From: Aliiroseovarius sp.
Lineage (GTDB): Bacteria > Pseudomonadota > Alphaproteobacteria > Rhodobacterales > Rhodobacteraceae
Assembly (NCBI RefSeq): GCF_030148435.1
Contig: NZ_JASBTN010000043.1
Span: 1-64,000, forward strand
Reading direction: 5' to 3'
Length of the DNA: 64,000 nucleotides
The notes beneath the pieces are model-generated. The model saw only the letters and a list, made by a program, of their open reading frames with translations. It was not told the origin of the DNA and ran no database searches. Shown one piece after another: positions 36,456 to 46,227 of this stretch. Made by a program: the position numbers and the translations under genes. How positions within the stretch are numbered: the first letter of the stretch is position 1; every line of letters starts with the position of its first letter.

Positions 36456-37826
36456 TCAGTCCCGGCGGGTCGGAGTTTTCATCAACACGATCTCTTCCGA
36501 CATGGTCGGATGCACCGCCACGGTGCGGTCGAAATCCTCCTTGGTGGCACCCATCTTTACCGCCACGGCGGCAAGCTGGATCATTTCGCCCGCCCCGTCC
36601 GCCACGATGTGGCAGCCCAGAACCTTCTGCGTTGCCTGGCTGACGATCAGCTTGAACAGAACGCGTTCATTCACGCCGATGAAACTTTTCTGCATCGGCC
36701 GGAAGGCGGCGCAGTAGACGTCGATCGGCTCCTGGTCGCGCGCCTGTTCCTCGCTCAGGCCCACGGTGCCGTATTCCGGCTGGGTAAAGACGGCGGAGGC
36801 GACATTCTCGTGGTCGGGCTTGGTCGGGTTGCCGTTGAACACGGTCTCGACAAAGGCCGCCCCTTCGCGGATCGCCACCGGGGTCAGGTTGATCCGGTCG
36901 GTCACGTCGCCCACCGCGTAGATCGAAGGCACCGAGGTCTGGCTGTAGTCATCCACAAGGATCTCGCCCTTGCGACCCAGCTTGACGCCCGCCTCCTCCA
37001 GGCCCAGCCCGTCCGAGTTCGGCACACGACCAGTGGCAAAGAGCACCTGGTCGAAAATGTCCTCGCGCCCGTCAGTGCCCTTGACCCAGATGCGGTCACG
37101 ACCATTTTCGGCGCAACGCTCCATGCGCTCGACCTCCAGCCCGACATGCAGGTCGACGCCACGGTCGCGGATATGTTCGGCCAGAAAACCGCGCACCTCG
37201 TCGTCAAAACCGCGCAGAATCTGCGCACCGCGGTACCATTGTGCGGTATGGGCGCCCAACCCGTTGAAAATGCAGGCGAATTCACAAGCGATATAGCCGC
37301 CGCCGACAATCAGAATTCGCTCGGGGAAGGCGTCCAGGTCGAACACCTCGTTCGAGGTAATGCCCAGTTCGGCCGCGCCCGGGGTCCCGGGCAGGAAGGG
37401 GCGGCCGCCGGTGGCGACCAGGATGTGCTTGGCGGTGAAACTCTCGCCGGTCGACAGCTCGACCGTGTGCGGATCCCTGATGGTGGCGCGGGCGTCGAAG
37501 ATATCGGCACCGGCCCCACCCAGGTTCTTGCGGTAGATGCCTTCGAGCCGCTCCAGCTCCCTGTGCAGCATCGGCCGGAACCGGGACCAGTTGAAGGTGC
37601 CGCCTTCGTAGTCCCAGCCATAGGCGCGCGCAGCTTCGCTGGCCGGGCCATAACCCGACGCGAATACCATCAGCTTCTTGGGCACACAGCCGCGAATGAC
37701 GCAGGTGCCACCCATGCGGAATTCCTCGGCCAGTCCGACCCTGGCCCCGGTCTGCGCCGCCACGCGCCCCGCGCGCACCCCGCCCGAGCCGCCGCCAATC
37801 ACGAAAAGATCATAGTCGAATGCCAT
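36456..37826 (-). CDS. gor: glutathione-disulfide reductase
   Basis: This 456-residue FAD/NADPH disulfide reductase has the FAD-binding IGGGSGGVRAGRVAA, redox pair GGTCVIRGCVPKK and NADPH-site IVGGGYIACEFA. The C-terminal dimer domain has the catalytic HPTMSEE. Arg residues after the glycine motif are consistent with NADPH use. It regenerates GSH in the cytosol. It is 81 bases upstream of hflK, with its own start context. Confidence 0.94.
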   Translation of the reverse strand: MAFDYDLFVIGGGSGGVRAGRVAAQTGARVGLAEEFRMGGTCVIRGCVPKKLMVFASGYGPASEAARAYGWDYEGGTFNWSRFRPMLHRELERLEGIYRKNLGGAGADIFDARATIRDPHTVELSTGESFTAKHILVATGGRPFLPGTPGAAELGITSNEVFDLDAFPERILIVGGGYIACEFACIFNGLGAHTAQWYRGAQILRGFDDEVRGFLAEHIRDRGVDLHVGLEVERMERCAENGRDRIWVKGTDGREDIFDQVLFATGRVPNSDGLGLEEAGVKLGRKGEILVDDYSQTSVPSIYAVGDVTDRINLTPVAIREGAAFVETVFNGNPTKPDHENVASAVFTQPEYGTVGLSEEQARDQEPIDVYCAAFRPMQKSFIGVNERVLFKLIVSQATQKVLGCHIVADGAGEMIQLAAVAVKMGATKEDFDRTVAVHPTMSEEIVLMKTPTRRD

Positions 37827-37977
37827 CTTGCCTGCCTTTCATGGGCTTTTCCGGGCCGCGCAACGGCCAGATCAAATTTCCGGTCAGATGTAGTGGCTTT
37901 GGGGCGGCAGGGGAAGGGCACTTGCGGCGCTCAAAGAAACGTGATTGCCTAAATGTCAGACAATTGGGAGGCCCGCC

Positions 37978-39174
37978 TTGACCAACGCACCGTCGCTGTT
38001 TGCCCCGCTGACCCTGCCCTGTGGGGTCACGTTGAAGAACCGGATCGCCAAATCCGCCATGTCCGATTCCCTCGGGGATGGCACCGGCCACCCGACCGAG
38101 GCCCAGATGCGGCTCTATTCCCGTTGGGCCGAGGGCGGGCTGGCCCTGTCGATCATCGGCGAGGTGCAGGGCGTGCCGGGATATATCGAGAAACCGGGCA
38201 ATCTGCTGCTGGACCCGGCCTCTGACATGGACAGGTTTCGCGAATTGGCCCGGTTGGGCGGCGCGAATGAAACCGGACTGTGGCTGCAACTGGGCCACGC
38301 GGGGGCGCTGGCCTACGCCCCCACCAGCCGACCGAAGGGCCCCAGTGCCCTGGACCTTCCGGGGCTGCACTGCGAGGCGCTGAGCCGGGACGAGATTGCC
38401 GCCCTGCCCGGCGAATTCGCCCGCACCGCGCGACTGGCCAGGGAAGCCGGCTTCGGGGGTGTGCAGGTCCACGCGGCCCATGGTTTCGTATTGAGCCAGT
38501 TCCTGTCGCCCCTGTTCAACCAACGCGAAGACGCTTACGGCGGGTCGATCGAAAACCGGATGCGGCTGCTCGTGCAGGTCATCGACGCGGTCCGGGCCGC
38601 GGTTGGGTCCAGGTTTCCGATTGCGGTGAAACTTAATTCCTCGGACCAGTTGGAAGGTGGCTTTGCCGAAGGCGAGGCCCTCAAGGTGATCGGCGCATTG
38701 GACGCGACCTCGGTCGACCTGATCGACATCAGCGGCGGCACCTATTTCCCCGGCGCCAAATCCGCGTCGGACAGCGCCGGTCGCGGTCCCTATTTCCTGG
38801 ATTTCGCGCGCCGGGCCCGGGCCGTGACCACAAAACCGCTGATGGCGACCGGCGGGTTCAAGACACGCGCTCAGGCGGACAAGGCGGTCTCCAGCGGCGC
38901 GGTGGACATGGTCGGCCTGGCCCGCGCCCTTGTCCTGGAGCCCGACCTGCCCAACCTGTGGCAGGCGGATCGCGTGCCGGAACCGGCCTTCCCGCGCTTC
39001 ATCGAAACGCCCGAGGGCGGCGTGACCGCCTGGTACACCATGCGGATGACCGAGATCGCCGAGAACCGGGTAAACGGCACCTTTGCCGGGAAGATCGACC
39101 TGTCAGATGCGATGGCGGACTACGACGCGCGCGACGCAGAACGGACGAAAATCTGGCTCAGCCACTTCTCCTGA
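37978..39174 (+). CDS. Old Yellow Enzyme-family NADH:flavin oxidoreductase
   Basis: This 398-residue FMN-dependent TIM-barrel enzyme has an N-terminal LFAPLTLPCGVTLKNRI, a substrate-binding HAAHGFVLSQFLSPLFNQR, and YGGSIENRMRLL and GLARALVLEPDLP near the end. The best start is TTG 37978 behind GGGAGG; no in-frame ATG is near. It likely reduces activated alkenes or related substrates. It lies between two minus-strand genes, gor and rpiA, and may be an insertion between them. Confidence 0.86.
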   Translation: MTNAPSLFAPLTLPCGVTLKNRIAKSAMSDSLGDGTGHPTEAQMRLYSRWAEGGLALSIIGEVQGVPGYIEKPGNLLLDPASDMDRFRELARLGGANETGLWLQLGHAGALAYAPTSRPKGPSALDLPGLHCEALSRDEIAALPGEFARTARLAREAGFGGVQVHAAHGFVLSQFLSPLFNQREDAYGGSIENRMRLLVQVIDAVRAAVGSRFPIAVKLNSSDQLEGGFAEGEALKVIGALDATSVDLIDISGGTYFPGAKSASDSAGRGPYFLDFARRARAVTTKPLMATGGFKTRAQADKAVSSGAVDMVGLARALVLEPDLPNLWQADRVPEPAFPRFIETPEGGVTAWYTMRMTEIAENRVNGTFAGKIDLSDAMADYDARDAERTKIWLSHFS

Positions 39175-39186
39175 GCCATTACCGGC

Positions 39187-39969
39187 TCAGATATCCGCGA
39201 ACAGGTTGTCCGTATCGACGAACTCGATCCGATCTTCCTCGTGGGTGCCTTCGTTGATGTCCGTCACCTCGACCTTTCCGTCGCCATGGCCGACGACGAC
39301 CACGTCACAGATATCGATGAACAGGCCGTTTTCCACCACACCGGGGATCTGGTTCAGCACCAGCGAGAGCTGGCGCGGATTGCCGATGCGCTGCAGGTGC
39401 AGGTCGACAATGTGATTGCCCTCGTCGGTGACGAAGGCCGCATCGCCGTTCATGCGCAGGGTCGAGCGCCGGCCAAGCACATCCATGCTGACCAGCATTT
39501 CCTCCAGCAACGCCTTGGTTGTCTGCCAGCCGAAGGGAACAACTTCGACCGGCAGCGGAAAGGCCCCCAGTTTCTCGACCTGTTTGGTGGGGTCGGCGAT
39601 GACCACCATCTGGTCCGAGGCCGTGGCGACGATCTTTTCCTGCAACAGCGCCCCGCCGCCACCCTTGATGAGGCAGAGGTCGGCGTCATATTCATCGGTC
39701 CCGTCAATGGTCAGGTCGAGCCAGCGTGCCTCGTCCAGGCTGACCACGTGGATGCCGACCTGGCGGGCCAGTTCCGCCGTCCGGGTCGAGGTCGGCACAC
39801 CGGAGATCTTCAGCCCTTCCTCGCGGATACGCTCGCCCAGGCAGCGCACCATCCAGGCGGCGGTCGAACCGGTGCCGAGCCCTACGCGCATGCCGTCCTC
39901 GACGAAATCCACCGCGCGTTTGGCGGCAACGAACTTGGCGGTATCGATGGGTGACAATTCCCCGGACAT
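39187..39969 (-). CDS. rpiA: ribose-5-phosphate isomerase A
   Basis: This 260-residue pentose-phosphate enzyme has the signature GLGTGSTAAWMV, DGTDEYDADLCLIKGGGGALLQEKIVA with the catalytic acids and lysine, and EVVPFGW. It interconverts ribose-5-P and ribulose-5-P. GGGAG precedes the ATG. It is convergent with the OYE gene, 12 bases apart. Confidence 0.96.
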   Translation of the reverse strand: MSGELSPIDTAKFVAAKRAVDFVEDGMRVGLGTGSTAAWMVRCLGERIREEGLKISGVPTSTRTAELARQVGIHVVSLDEARWLDLTIDGTDEYDADLCLIKGGGGALLQEKIVATASDQMVVIADPTKQVEKLGAFPLPVEVVPFGWQTTKALLEEMLVSMDVLGRRSTLRMNGDAAFVTDEGNHIVDLHLQRIGNPRQLSLVLNQIPGVVENGLFIDICDVVVVGHGDGKVEVTDINEGTHEEDRIEFVDTDNLFADI

Positions 39970-40201
39970 TGCAGCGCTCCCTGTTACGTACCCGGGACTT
40001 ATAGGAAAGATGTGCGGCCCATGCGAGGGGGCGGACGATTTTTACCTGAAAAAAGCTCGGGGGGGGGGCGCACGCCGCTGGTGGGTCGCTTGCGCCCGTT
40101 GCCCAGGGTGGCAAGGTCGCCTTCGAACCCTGCGACGACGCCCATGGCGCAGCCATTCCCAGCCTGCCCGCCAAACTGAGAGGGACAGAAAGGAGCCCGC
40201 C

Positions 40202-40888
40202 ATGTACCGCCTGCACTATGCCCCCGACAACGCTTCGCTGATCATCCGCCTGGTGCTGGAGGAAATGGACCTGCCATATCGCACGGTCCTTGTGGACCGT
40301 TCCGTCACTGCCCAACACAGCGCGGCCTATCTCAGGATCAACCCGATGGGCATGATCCCCGCGCTGGAGACCCCGGACGGTCCGATGTTCGAGACCGCCG
40401 CGATCCTCTTGTGGCTGGCGGACAAATACGGGCTCATGGCGCCCCTGCCCGGTACGCCCGAGCGCGCGCCCTTCCTCTCCTGGCTCGTCGCAATATCGAC
40501 CGGGTTGCAGATGGAGCTGCGCCAGCTTTCCTACCCCGAGAGATACGCAGGCGACGACACCGAAAGCCACGCCGCCAAGGTCCGTGCGCGCCTGATCCGC
40601 ATGCTGGACCGGCTCGAAGCGCTTGCCGGCGACGGGCATGGCTGGTTCGCGGGCGACAGGATGACGGTGCTCGACATCTACGTCACCGTATTGTTGCGCT
40701 GGCACGGGCTCTATCCGCGCGGGGGCACGGATTGGTTCGTCCTGGGCACCTGGCCCAGGCTGCAGGCGCTCTGCGCCGCCGTCGAACGCCGCCCCTCGAT
40801 GCAGAGCGCAATCGAGGCCGAAGGGCTCGGCCCCTCCCCCCTGACCGCGCCGCGCTACGCCACGCCGAAAGAGGGAACCGCACTCTGA
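40202..40888 (+). CDS. glutathione S-transferase family protein
   Basis: This 228-residue cytosolic GST has a thioredoxin-like N domain (residues 1-78) ending in the cis-proline and glutathione-site pattern GMIPALETPDGPMFETAAILLWLADKYG. An all-helical C domain follows, with DRMTVLDIYVTVLLR. AAGGAG precedes ATG 40202. The long in-frame extension upstream to 39416 is antisense to rpiA and not coding. Substrate unknown. Confidence 0.88.
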   Translation: MYRLHYAPDNASLIIRLVLEEMDLPYRTVLVDRSVTAQHSAAYLRINPMGMIPALETPDGPMFETAAILLWLADKYGLMAPLPGTPERAPFLSWLVAISTGLQMELRQLSYPERYAGDDTESHAAKVRARLIRMLDRLEALAGDGHGWFAGDRMTVLDIYVTVLLRWHGLYPRGGTDWFVLGTWPRLQALCAAVERRPSMQSAIEAEGLGPSPLTAPRYATPKEGTAL

Positions 40889-40986
40889 CCGGCCGCTCCG
40901 GGCGGCCTGCCTCTTGTCGCATGGACATCCGCCCCCAGATACCTGAGCATATGGCTCGGAGTTACGAGTCGCGCGAACGGAGACCG

Positions 40987-41352
40987 ATGGGCAGGCTGAT
41001 CTATATCGTTTTGGGCTGGTGCGCCGTGGCGCTGGGGCTGGTGGGGGTGATCCTGCCGGTGCTGCCGACCACGCCCTTCCTGCTGGTCGCCGCCTTCGCC
41101 TTCGGCAAGGGCAGCCCCGAGGCGCGGGCCTGGCTGATCGAACACGCCCATTTCGGCCCGGCGATCCGCAACTGGGAAGAAAACGGCGCGATTTCGCGCG
41201 GGGCCAAGGTTCTGGCCTGTTCGATGATGGCGCTGGTGCTGGGCGCCAGCCTGATCCTGGGCGCGGCCTTGTGGGTGATTGCCCTGCAGGTTGTGGCGAT
41301 GGGGTCCGGGGCCGCCTTCATCCTGACCCGGCCCGACGGCATGACCCGCTGA
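40987..41352 (+). CDS. DUF454 (YbaN-like) membrane protein
   Basis: This 121-residue protein has hydrophobic segments at about 5-45 and 75-110. The family signature is GLVGVILPVLPTTPFLLVAAFAFGKGSPEARAWL. GGAG lies just ahead of ATG 40987; upstream in-frame ATGs at 40921 and 40951 are possible. Function of the family is not established. Confidence 0.82.
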   Translation: MGRLIYIVLGWCAVALGLVGVILPVLPTTPFLLVAAFAFGKGSPEARAWLIEHAHFGPAIRNWEENGAISRGAKVLACSMMALVLGASLILGAALWVIALQVVAMGSGAAFILTRPDGMTR

Positions 41353-41498
41353 ACGCCCCCTCCCCGACCTCGCCGCCTCCACGCATGCGCCCCCCCTTGG
41401 GCACCACCGACGATGCTACCCCACAAAACGTCGCTTTCTGCATGACACGCCGCGCCGCTTTGCCGCAGGCTAAGGGAAGACGCACGCGAGGTATGCCC

Positions 41499-42878
41499 AT
41501 GTTCCTGTCCGTATTCGACATGTTCAAGGTTGGGGTCGGTCCCAGCTCCTCCCACACGATGGGACCGATGGTGGCCGCCGGCCGGTTCCTGGACCTGTTG
41601 CGCGCCTCGCCCTTCGAGGTCGCGGGGCTGCGCGCCTCGCTGCACGGCTCGCTGGCCTGGACCGGCGTGGGCCACGCCACGGATCGCGCCACCGTCCTGG
41701 GCCTCGCGGGCTTCCTGCCCGACAGCTATGACGCCGAGGCCGCGGAGGCGGCGCTTGCCGCGATCGCGGCGACCGGCACCGTTACCCCCGAAGGACTGCC
41801 CGAGCTGGCCTTCCAGCCCGAGCATCACCTGGTCTTCGACTACGACCACCCGCTGCCCCGCCATGCCAACGGCATGCGGCTGATGGCGGTGGACGCCCAG
41901 GGCGACGTGGTGGTGCAGGAAACCTATTATTCCATCGGCGGCGGATTCGTCGTGACCGAAGCCGAACAGGCCGCCGAGCCGCAGATGGATGCCAAAGACG
42001 CCGCCACCCACCCCTACCCGTTCGAGAGCGCCCAGCAGATGCTGGCCATGGCCAAGTCCTCGGGCAAGACGATCGCCGAGATGAAACGCGCCAACGAGCT
42101 GGAACATCGCGGTCCCGGATCGCTGGCCGAGGGGATCGACAGGATCTGGCAGGTGATGGACGCCTGTATCGAACGCGGGTTGGCGGGCGACGGCATCCTG
42201 CCCGGCGGGCTGAATGTGAAGCGCCGCGCGCGCAAGATCCATCAGGAACTGCTGGCCGAACGGGGCCTGAACCTGGGCGCACCGCATACGATCAACGACT
42301 GGATGAGCGTCTATGCCATGGCAGTCAACGAAGAGAACGCCGCCGGTGGACAGGTCGTCACCGCCCCCACCAACGGGGCAGCGGGCGTGCTGCCTGCGGT
42401 GCTGAAATACTGGTTGAACCACGTGCCCGGCGCCGTGCCCTCGCGCATTCCCGAGTTTATGCTGACCGCTTCGGCCATTGGCGGGATCGTCAAGCATAAT
42501 GCGTCGATCTCGGGCGCCGAAGCGGGCTGCCAGGCCGAGGTCGGGTCAGCCAGCGCCATGGCCGCCGCCGGGCTGACCGCTGTCATGGGCGGCTCGCCCG
42601 AACAGGTGGAAAACGCCGCCGAGATCGCGCTGGAACACCACCTGGGCCTGACCTGCGACCCGGTGAAGGGGCTGGTGCAGGTGCCCTGTATCGAACGCAA
42701 CGGGCTGGGCGCGATCAAGGCCGTGTCCGCTGCCTCTCTGGCGCTGCGCGGCGACGGCTCCCACCTGGTGCCGCTCGATGCCTGCATCCGCACCATGTTC
42801 GAGACCGGCCAGGACATGCACGAGAAATACAAGGAAACCTCGCTGGGCGGGCTGGCGGTGAACGTGCCCAACTGCTGA
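41499..42878 (+). CDS. sdaA: L-serine ammonia-lyase, iron-sulfur type
   Basis: This 459-residue single-chain enzyme deaminates L-serine to pyruvate. The N-terminal [20 protein letters not shown] is the family hallmark. Three cysteines for the [4Fe-4S] cluster are seen in [15 protein letters not shown] and VPCIERN. The protein ends with Cys (NVPNC), matching the tail-in-mouth C-terminal cysteine described in Legionella L-serine dehydratase. GAGG precedes ATG 41499; ATG 41493 is less well spaced. Confidence 0.95.
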   Translation: MFLSVFDMFKVGVGPSSSHTMGPMVAAGRFLDLLRASPFEVAGLRASLHGSLAWTGVGHATDRATVLGLAGFLPDSYDAEAAEAALAAIAATGTVTPEGLPELAFQPEHHLVFDYDHPLPRHANGMRLMAVDAQGDVVVQETYYSIGGGFVVTEAEQAAEPQMDAKDAATHPYPFESAQQMLAMAKSSGKTIAEMKRANELEHRGPGSLAEGIDRIWQVMDACIERGLAGDGILPGGLNVKRRARKIHQELLAERGLNLGAPHTINDWMSVYAMAVNEENAAGGQVVTAPTNGAAGVLPAVLKYWLNHVPGAVPSRIPEFMLTASAIGGIVKHNASISGAEAGCQAEVGSASAMAAAGLTAVMGGSPEQVENAAEIALEHHLGLTCDPVKGLVQVPCIERNGLGAIKAVSAASLALRGDGSHLVPLDACIRTMFETGQDMHEKYKETSLGGLAVNVPNC

Positions 42879-42889
42879 GACCGGAAGCG

Positions 42890-43582
42890 TCAGGCCAGCG
42901 CCTCCACCACCCGGGGCAAAGCCGCCCGCGGCAACATCACCAACAGGCCCGGCCGGTCCGCGCGCAGGCGCACCGGCCCCGCGACCTCGTTCGAGGTGCC
43001 AATCTTGTCCCAGGGCGCCATGGTCAGCGCGTCAAAGGACCACCGCAGCCCCTCGGCCCGGGCCTCCAGCCCGGCCATGGGAAAGAGCGACAGGCGCATT
43101 CCCACCGGCAACTCCAGGGCCAGTTCGCCGGGCAGGTGGAAACACAGGTCCTTCTCGCCCAACAGCACGCAGGGCCGGTCGGCATGGCGTACCAGGCTGT
43201 TCAGACAGGCCAGCTCATGATCCAGCCGCCGCCCCAGAAAGCCCACCCCGATCACCAGCGAGGCCCCGACCGACCGCAGCGCCTTGTCGAAATCCGTGCT
43301 GTCCTGTTCTTCGATCTGCTGGAACCGCTCCGCCCCCAGATGCGCGCGCGCCGCCTCGGACACCGAATCCATGTCTCCAACCACGCGCAGGGGGTCATGG
43401 CCCAGCGCTAGTGCCCGGTCCGCCCCGCCGTCGGCGGCCACCAGATTCGGCGCGTGGATCAACGCTTCCTCAAGGGTTGAGCGGCTAACATCCCCACCAC
43501 CCACAAGCGTTATGCTTTCGCAAAATGGCAAAAAGTCGTCTATCATGGTGTTTATTGTCTCCATCCGGGAAACTAACCACAT
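42890..43582 (-). CDS. thiN: thiamine pyrophosphokinase
   Basis: This protein of about 230 residues transfers pyrophosphate from ATP to thiamine. AADGGADRAL, VVGDMDSV and the acidic EEQDSTDFDKAL motifs mark the N-terminal domain, and a beta-rich C-terminal thiamine-binding domain follows. The start is uncertain: ATG 43582 has AAGG upstream, while ATG 43564 and 43546 are internal options. It converges with sdaA, 11 bases apart. Confidence 0.87.
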   Translation of the reverse strand: MWLVSRMETINTMIDDFLPFCESITLVGGGDVSRSTLEEALIHAPNLVAADGGADRALALGHDPLRVVGDMDSVSEAARAHLGAERFQQIEEQDSTDFDKALRSVGASLVIGVGFLGRRLDHELACLNSLVRHADRPCVLLGEKDLCFHLPGELALELPVGMRLSLFPMAGLEARAEGLRWSFDALTMAPWDKIGTSNEVAGPVRLRADRPGLLVMLPRAALPRVVEALA

Positions 43583-43687
43583 TCCCGCCTTGAAAAAATA
43601 CCGGGTTTTTCCCGGTTCTGTTCCAAAAATCGAACCAGTGCATGGTAAACAGACTGTTGCTGGATCGGGGGAGAAAGCGAGGCAACC

Positions 43688-45817
43688 ATGGTGAGTACGA
43701 GCAAGATTCTCACAGTTTCATACGGGACCTTCTCGTGCACGCTCGAAGGGTTTGACGAGCCGTTCAACACGATGAAGTCCATCGCGGAATATTTTCGCGA
43801 CCTGGCGGCAGATGATCGTTACTTCGGAGCCGAACCGCCGACCCCGGACGCCGAGATGCTGCATCGCATCGCGGAACGTGAGATCCAGAAGCGAGTCGAA
43901 GCCCGCGTCGAGAATGACGAGGTCGTGCTGCGTCAGGCCGATGCTGCCGCGCCCCGGATCAAACCGGCTGCCGCCACGCTGATTCCCGGCGAGACGCTGC
44001 TGGACGATGAAGATCTGGCACAGGACGCGGCCCCGGCGCCCGCCGTGGTGGCCGATCCCGCCGTTGCCGCACCCGCCGCAGAGCCGGCCCGGACCCCAGA
44101 ACACGCCCCCGAAGCCGGGCTGGTGGCCGAAGCGGTGGAGGACCCTGCCTCGGATCTCCCCGCCGATTCGATTGCCGCCAAGCTTCAGCGCATTCGTGCC
44201 GTGGTGGATCGGGGCCATGACGAGCCTGACGACTACGCCGAGGACCAGCAACCTCTCACCCTGGATGTAGAGGCCGAACCCGAAGCGGAGGCTGCGGCAG
44301 ATCCCGTCACCGAAACGCCGGCGCCGTCCCCCGCCCCGATTCCGTCCCCCGCCCCGCCGATGTTCGCCGAAACCGAATTCGCCGACCCCGTGGCCTCGGA
44401 ACCTGCCGAAGAGACGGGTGCCGAAGCCGGTGACATCGAGGCCGAGGCAGACGCCGAAGTTCCCGACGATGGCAAAGGCGCCGATGCGCTCGCCGCCGTC
44501 ATGGGAACAATGGCCAGTGCGACACCGGTCGAGGACAGCTATGAAGAGGACGAGTTCGAGATCGTCGAAGAGCTGTCCGAGGAAGACGATCCCATCAGCT
44601 CGGTCCTGGCCGGTCTCGCCACCCCCGACAGCACCGACGAAAGGACCGGAGAAAGGACCGGGGACGATGCCCGGAACGAAGAACGGGACATTGCCCTTGG
44701 TGATGACTTGGACGATGACCTGGGCGATGACCTGAGCGTCGATCTGGACGACAGCCCGGACGCCGCCGCAGACCCGTCCGAAGAGGGAGAGGCCGAAAAC
44801 GTCTTTGCCGAGACCGAGGCCGAAGAGGCTTCGGAGGCTCCGGAGCCGCGCCGCCCGATCGCCCGTGTCATCAAGGTCAAGCGCACCGATTTCGAGCCCG
44901 TCGCGAGCGATGAAGACGACGCGGCGGAACCGGAATCGCAGGACAACGAAGACAGCATGCTCAGCCCGCAGGACGAGGCCGAGCTGATGGCCGAACTGGC
45001 CGATGTCGAACGGGACTTCGCGGATCCGGACGCCGGGGAAGGCGCCGAAGACGAAGCGCAGGACGCCGCCCCGAAAGGCTCCGACCAGCCCGGCTTTGCC
45101 GAAGGCGTCGCCGTCGATCGCATCCTGGCCGAGACCAACGTCAAGATGGACAGTTCGGAAGTCAGCCGTCGCCGCTCTGCGATCGCCCATCTGAAGGCCG
45201 CCGTCCAGGCCACCCGTGCCGACAAGGAGGCTTTGGAAGACACCCCCTCGCCCGACGAGACCGAGGCCTATCGCGACGACCTGGCCCATGTGGTCCGGCC
45301 CCGCCGGCCGGATGGTGGCGCCAAAGGCGTCGCACGTCGCCTGGCACCGCTGATGCTGGTCTCGGAACAGCGCATTGACACCCCCGCTCCGGACCAGGCC
45401 GCGCCTGCCGCCACCGTGCGTCCGCGTCGCGTGACGAAGGGCAACCTGGCGCTGGAGGACGATCTGGACGAAGCCGTCGGCGAAGAAATTCCGCCCGCCC
45501 GCCCCGCAGCCAAGATCGATGCGCGGATCGATTTCGACAGCTTTGCCCGCCAGAAGGGTGCCACCGGCATGGGCGAGTTGCTGGAAGCCGCCGCGGCCCA
45601 TGCCGTCTTCATCGAAGGCCGCCCGCATTTCTCGCGCCCGCAGATCATGAAGCTGGCGCTGGCCCACGACCCCGAAGCGGGCCATAGCCGCGAAGACGGT
45701 CTGCGCGCGTTCGGCAAACTGCTGCGCGAGGGTCGCATCCGCAAGATCAAGCGGGGCCAGTTCGTTCTGAACGAAGCCACCCGCTTTCACCCGGACGAAG
45801 GTCGCGAAAGCGCCTGA
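43688..45817 (+). CDS. large acidic protein of unknown function
   Basis: This 709-residue protein has three parts. The N-terminal segment (about 1-70) is compact and looks conserved: LTVSYGTFSCTLEGFDEPF, then YFRDLAADDRYFG. A very acidic Pro/Ala-rich middle (about 85-500) is probably disordered. The C-terminal part (about 500-709) is more basic and ordered, with SRRRSAIAHLKAAVQATRAD and LREGRIRKIKRGQFVL. It has no signal peptide or membrane segment, so it should be cytosolic. I know of no function. GAGG precedes the ATG and a strong hairpin follows. Confidence 0.75.
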   Translation: MVSTSKILTVSYGTFSCTLEGFDEPFNTMKSIAEYFRDLAADDRYFGAEPPTPDAEMLHRIAEREIQKRVEARVENDEVVLRQADAAAPRIKPAAATLIPGETLLDDEDLAQDAAPAPAVVADPAVAAPAAEPARTPEHAPEAGLVAEAVEDPASDLPADSIAAKLQRIRAVVDRGHDEPDDYAEDQQPLTLDVEAEPEAEAAADPVTETPAPSPAPIPSPAPPMFAETEFADPVASEPAEETGAEAGDIEAEADAEVPDDGKGADALAAVMGTMASATPVEDSYEEDEFEIVEELSEEDDPISSVLAGLATPDSTDERTGERTGDDARNEERDIALGDDLDDDLGDDLSVDLDDSPDAAADPSEEGEAENVFAETEAEEASEAPEPRRPIARVIKVKRTDFEPVASDEDDAAEPESQDNEDSMLSPQDEAELMAELADVERDFADPDAGEGAEDEAQDAAPKGSDQPGFAEGVAVDRILAETNVKMDSSEVSRRRSAIAHLKAAVQATRADKEALEDTPSPDETEAYRDDLAHVVRPRRPDGGAKGVARRLAPLMLVSEQRIDTPAPDQAAPAATVRPRRVTKGNLALEDDLDEAVGEEIPPARPAAKIDARIDFDSFARQKGATGMGELLEAAAAHAVFIEGRPHFSRPQIMKLALAHDPEAGHSREDGLRAFGKLLREGRIRKIKRGQFVLNEATRFHPDEGRESA

Positions 45818-45836
45818 ACCGGACAGACATACGAAC

Positions 45837-45865
45837 AGGAAGGGCCCCGGATCGGGGCCCTTCCT
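45837..45865 (+). terminator. hairpin terminator after the acidic protein gene
   Basis: A perfect 13-bp stem (AGGAAGGGCCCCG and complement) around a GAT loop is followed by a weak T-run (GCTTT). It is probably a terminator for the plus-strand gene ending at 45817. Confidence 0.7.
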
Positions 45866-45894
45866 GCTTTCGCAGGCTTGCCCCGGAGCGGACC

Positions 45895-45924
45895 AAAGGA
45901 AAAGGCCCCACGCGGGGCCTTTCC
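45895..45924 (-). terminator. terminator of the DUF2842 gene
   Basis: AAAGGCCCC and GGGGCCTTT pair around ACGC directly after the minus-strand stop. Read on the minus strand it is followed by TTCCTTT. Confidence 0.72.
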
Positions 45925-46206
45925 TCAGTCCTTGTCCTTGCCGCCTTGCGGGCCGTACTTGCCCGCAGGATCATGCGGATAACTGTCCGGATCCTTGTCC
46001 GGGTCGCCCTTGCCCACGCCCAGAAAGACCTTCCTGAACGGTATCATCCACAGAAACCCGAGAACGACATAGACGGCCAGCTCGACCAGGATATGTGGCC
46101 GGTCAAGCCAGTTCACCAGGCTGACGGCCGCAATGATATACAGCGGCAGCCCGACCACCAGGATCAGGATCGACAGCCGCTTGCGGGTCTTGTAGCTGAG
46201 CGCCAT
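45925..46206 (-). CDS. small DUF2842 membrane protein
   Basis: This 93-residue protein has two TM segments (about 10-31 and 39-58), the DUF2842 pattern YKTRKRLSILILVVGLPLYI, and FLWMIPFRKVFLGVGKGDPD. The tail is hydrophilic. GGAGG precedes the ATG. It lies directly downstream of purA on the same strand. Role unknown. Confidence 0.87.
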   Translation of the reverse strand: MALSYKTRKRLSILILVVGLPLYIIAAVSLVNWLDRPHILVELAVYVVLGFLWMIPFRKVFLGVGKGDPDKDPDSYPHDPAGKYGPQGGKDKD

Positions 46207-46227
46207 GGGGCCTCCAATTGGTCAGGA

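Noticed and set aside
40059-40068. G10 homopolymer before the GST gene
   Set aside because: It is intergenic, over 130 bases from the start codon, with no reading frame or promoter feature that it would alter.
43718-45790. Minus-strand open frame of about 690 codons, Gly/Val/Phe-rich
   Set aside because: It is a shadow of the acidic protein gene on the plus strand, which has a good ribosome site and terminator. The minus frame has neither.
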